Assembly: GCA_021234155.1 (NCBI GenBank)
Contig: JAJEKV010000057.1
Coordinates: 5,051,821-5,115,820 of the forward strand
Direction of reading: 5' to 3'
DNA length: 64,000 bases
Origin: Isoetes taiwanensis
Taxonomy: Eukaryota; Streptophyta; Lycopodiopsida; Isoetales; Isoetaceae
The notes beneath the pieces are model-generated. The model saw only the letters and a program-made list of their open reading frames with translations, did not search any database and was not told the origin of the DNA. Below, piece after piece: positions 63,642 to 64,000 of this stretch. Both the position numbers and the translations under genes were made by a program. Position 1 is the stretch's first letter; the number at the start of each line of letters is the position of its first letter.

Positions 63642-64000
63642 ATTGAAGGGCTTTTGAAGAAACAAAATCGAACTGGCATCGCCTGGTCTTAGGTCCTGTA
63701 AGAAAAATTTTGGATTCAAGCAATTAACAGAAGCAGAGGAGATTCACGATGCGATGATTGGATTGAGGCCTATTCCCGCCCCTGCATCCCAACCTAGTAT
63801 TACCATCAGATCTAACAGAGAATCCAAATGCTCTTCCCTTGTGCACTCACGCAACAAAGCGGTGGCAAAGCAAGACACGTGGATACAGGGAATTTCGTGT
63901 TGGTTTTACGTGATAATTTACATAGAGAATCACAAGAAAATCGCTCAAAAAAACCCAGCAGGACAATTTTGCCATGCAAGCAATCGGCGCTATTGCATGT

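Overview
This is plant nuclear DNA, almost entirely repetitive. The host is probably a streptophyte (a land plant or close relative) with a large, transposon-rich genome. The evidence is tRNA-iMet primer binding sites, AAACCCTAA telo-boxes, chromodomain-type Ty3/gypsy elements, a CACTA transposon with TNP2-associated sequence, a plant-type PMS1 fragment with canonical introns and a GDSL-lipase fragment. I cannot name the species. I see no complete ordinary host gene.

Layout. 1-1073: a Ty1/copia gag scrap, short AT-rich repeats and a MITE-like inverted repeat. 1074-16660: a head-to-tail array of a ~2.57 kb unit of unknown nature (four units plus a truncated fifth). It is interrupted by two decayed LINEs with (ATTCT)n tails, a 46-bp LINE scrap, and a 1.4 kb insert that carries a solo LTR. 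16683-48746: a head-to-tail cluster of one Ty3/gypsy chromovirus family on the minus strand. It holds a 5' remnant (16683-17660), a ~13 kb LTR-to-LTR copy (17661-30699), a copy without LTRs (30805-37892) and a copy with a truncated 5' LTR (37893-48746). 48747-58484: a second Ty3/gypsy element (Tat/Athila-like), whose integrase gene is split by a 6.4 kb CACTA transposon (50113-56517). 58487-58774: another gag scrap of the chromovirus family. 58775-64000: lower-density sequence with two exons of a decayed PMS1 (MutL-type) gene and a GDSL-lipase fragment.

The main discovery is in the chromovirus family. Between the 5' LTR/primer binding site and gag it carries two extra genes. The first, called ORF A here, is a histone H3 homologue. 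It starts with the canonical H3 tail (MARTKQTARK, then YRPG), continues with ~310 residues of acidic, lysine-rich and AT-hook-like sequence, and ends in a complete H3 histone fold. The copy at 45559-46809 is an uninterrupted 416-codon frame, the copy at 27253-28451 has the perfect tail but two frameshifts, and the copy at 16683-16962 is truncated. The second, ORF B, is a ~510-residue protein that I do not recognise. Both genes have their own TATAAATAG box ~85-112 bp before the ATG. Upstream of each box is the same pair of ~65-bp palindromes, whose arms have changed in a compensatory way between copies. The same element encodes a chromodomain at the end of its integrase, although that domain is split by an in-frame TAA in all three copies here.

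My inference is that the element brings its own H3-type nucleosome component together with a module of the family that reads H3 tails. Full genomic RNA would start at the LTR (TATA plus telo-box), while ORF A, ORF B and possibly gag look separately promoted. All copies in this window are damaged to some degree, so this is a fossil cluster of a family whose intact members should be sought elsewhere in the genome.
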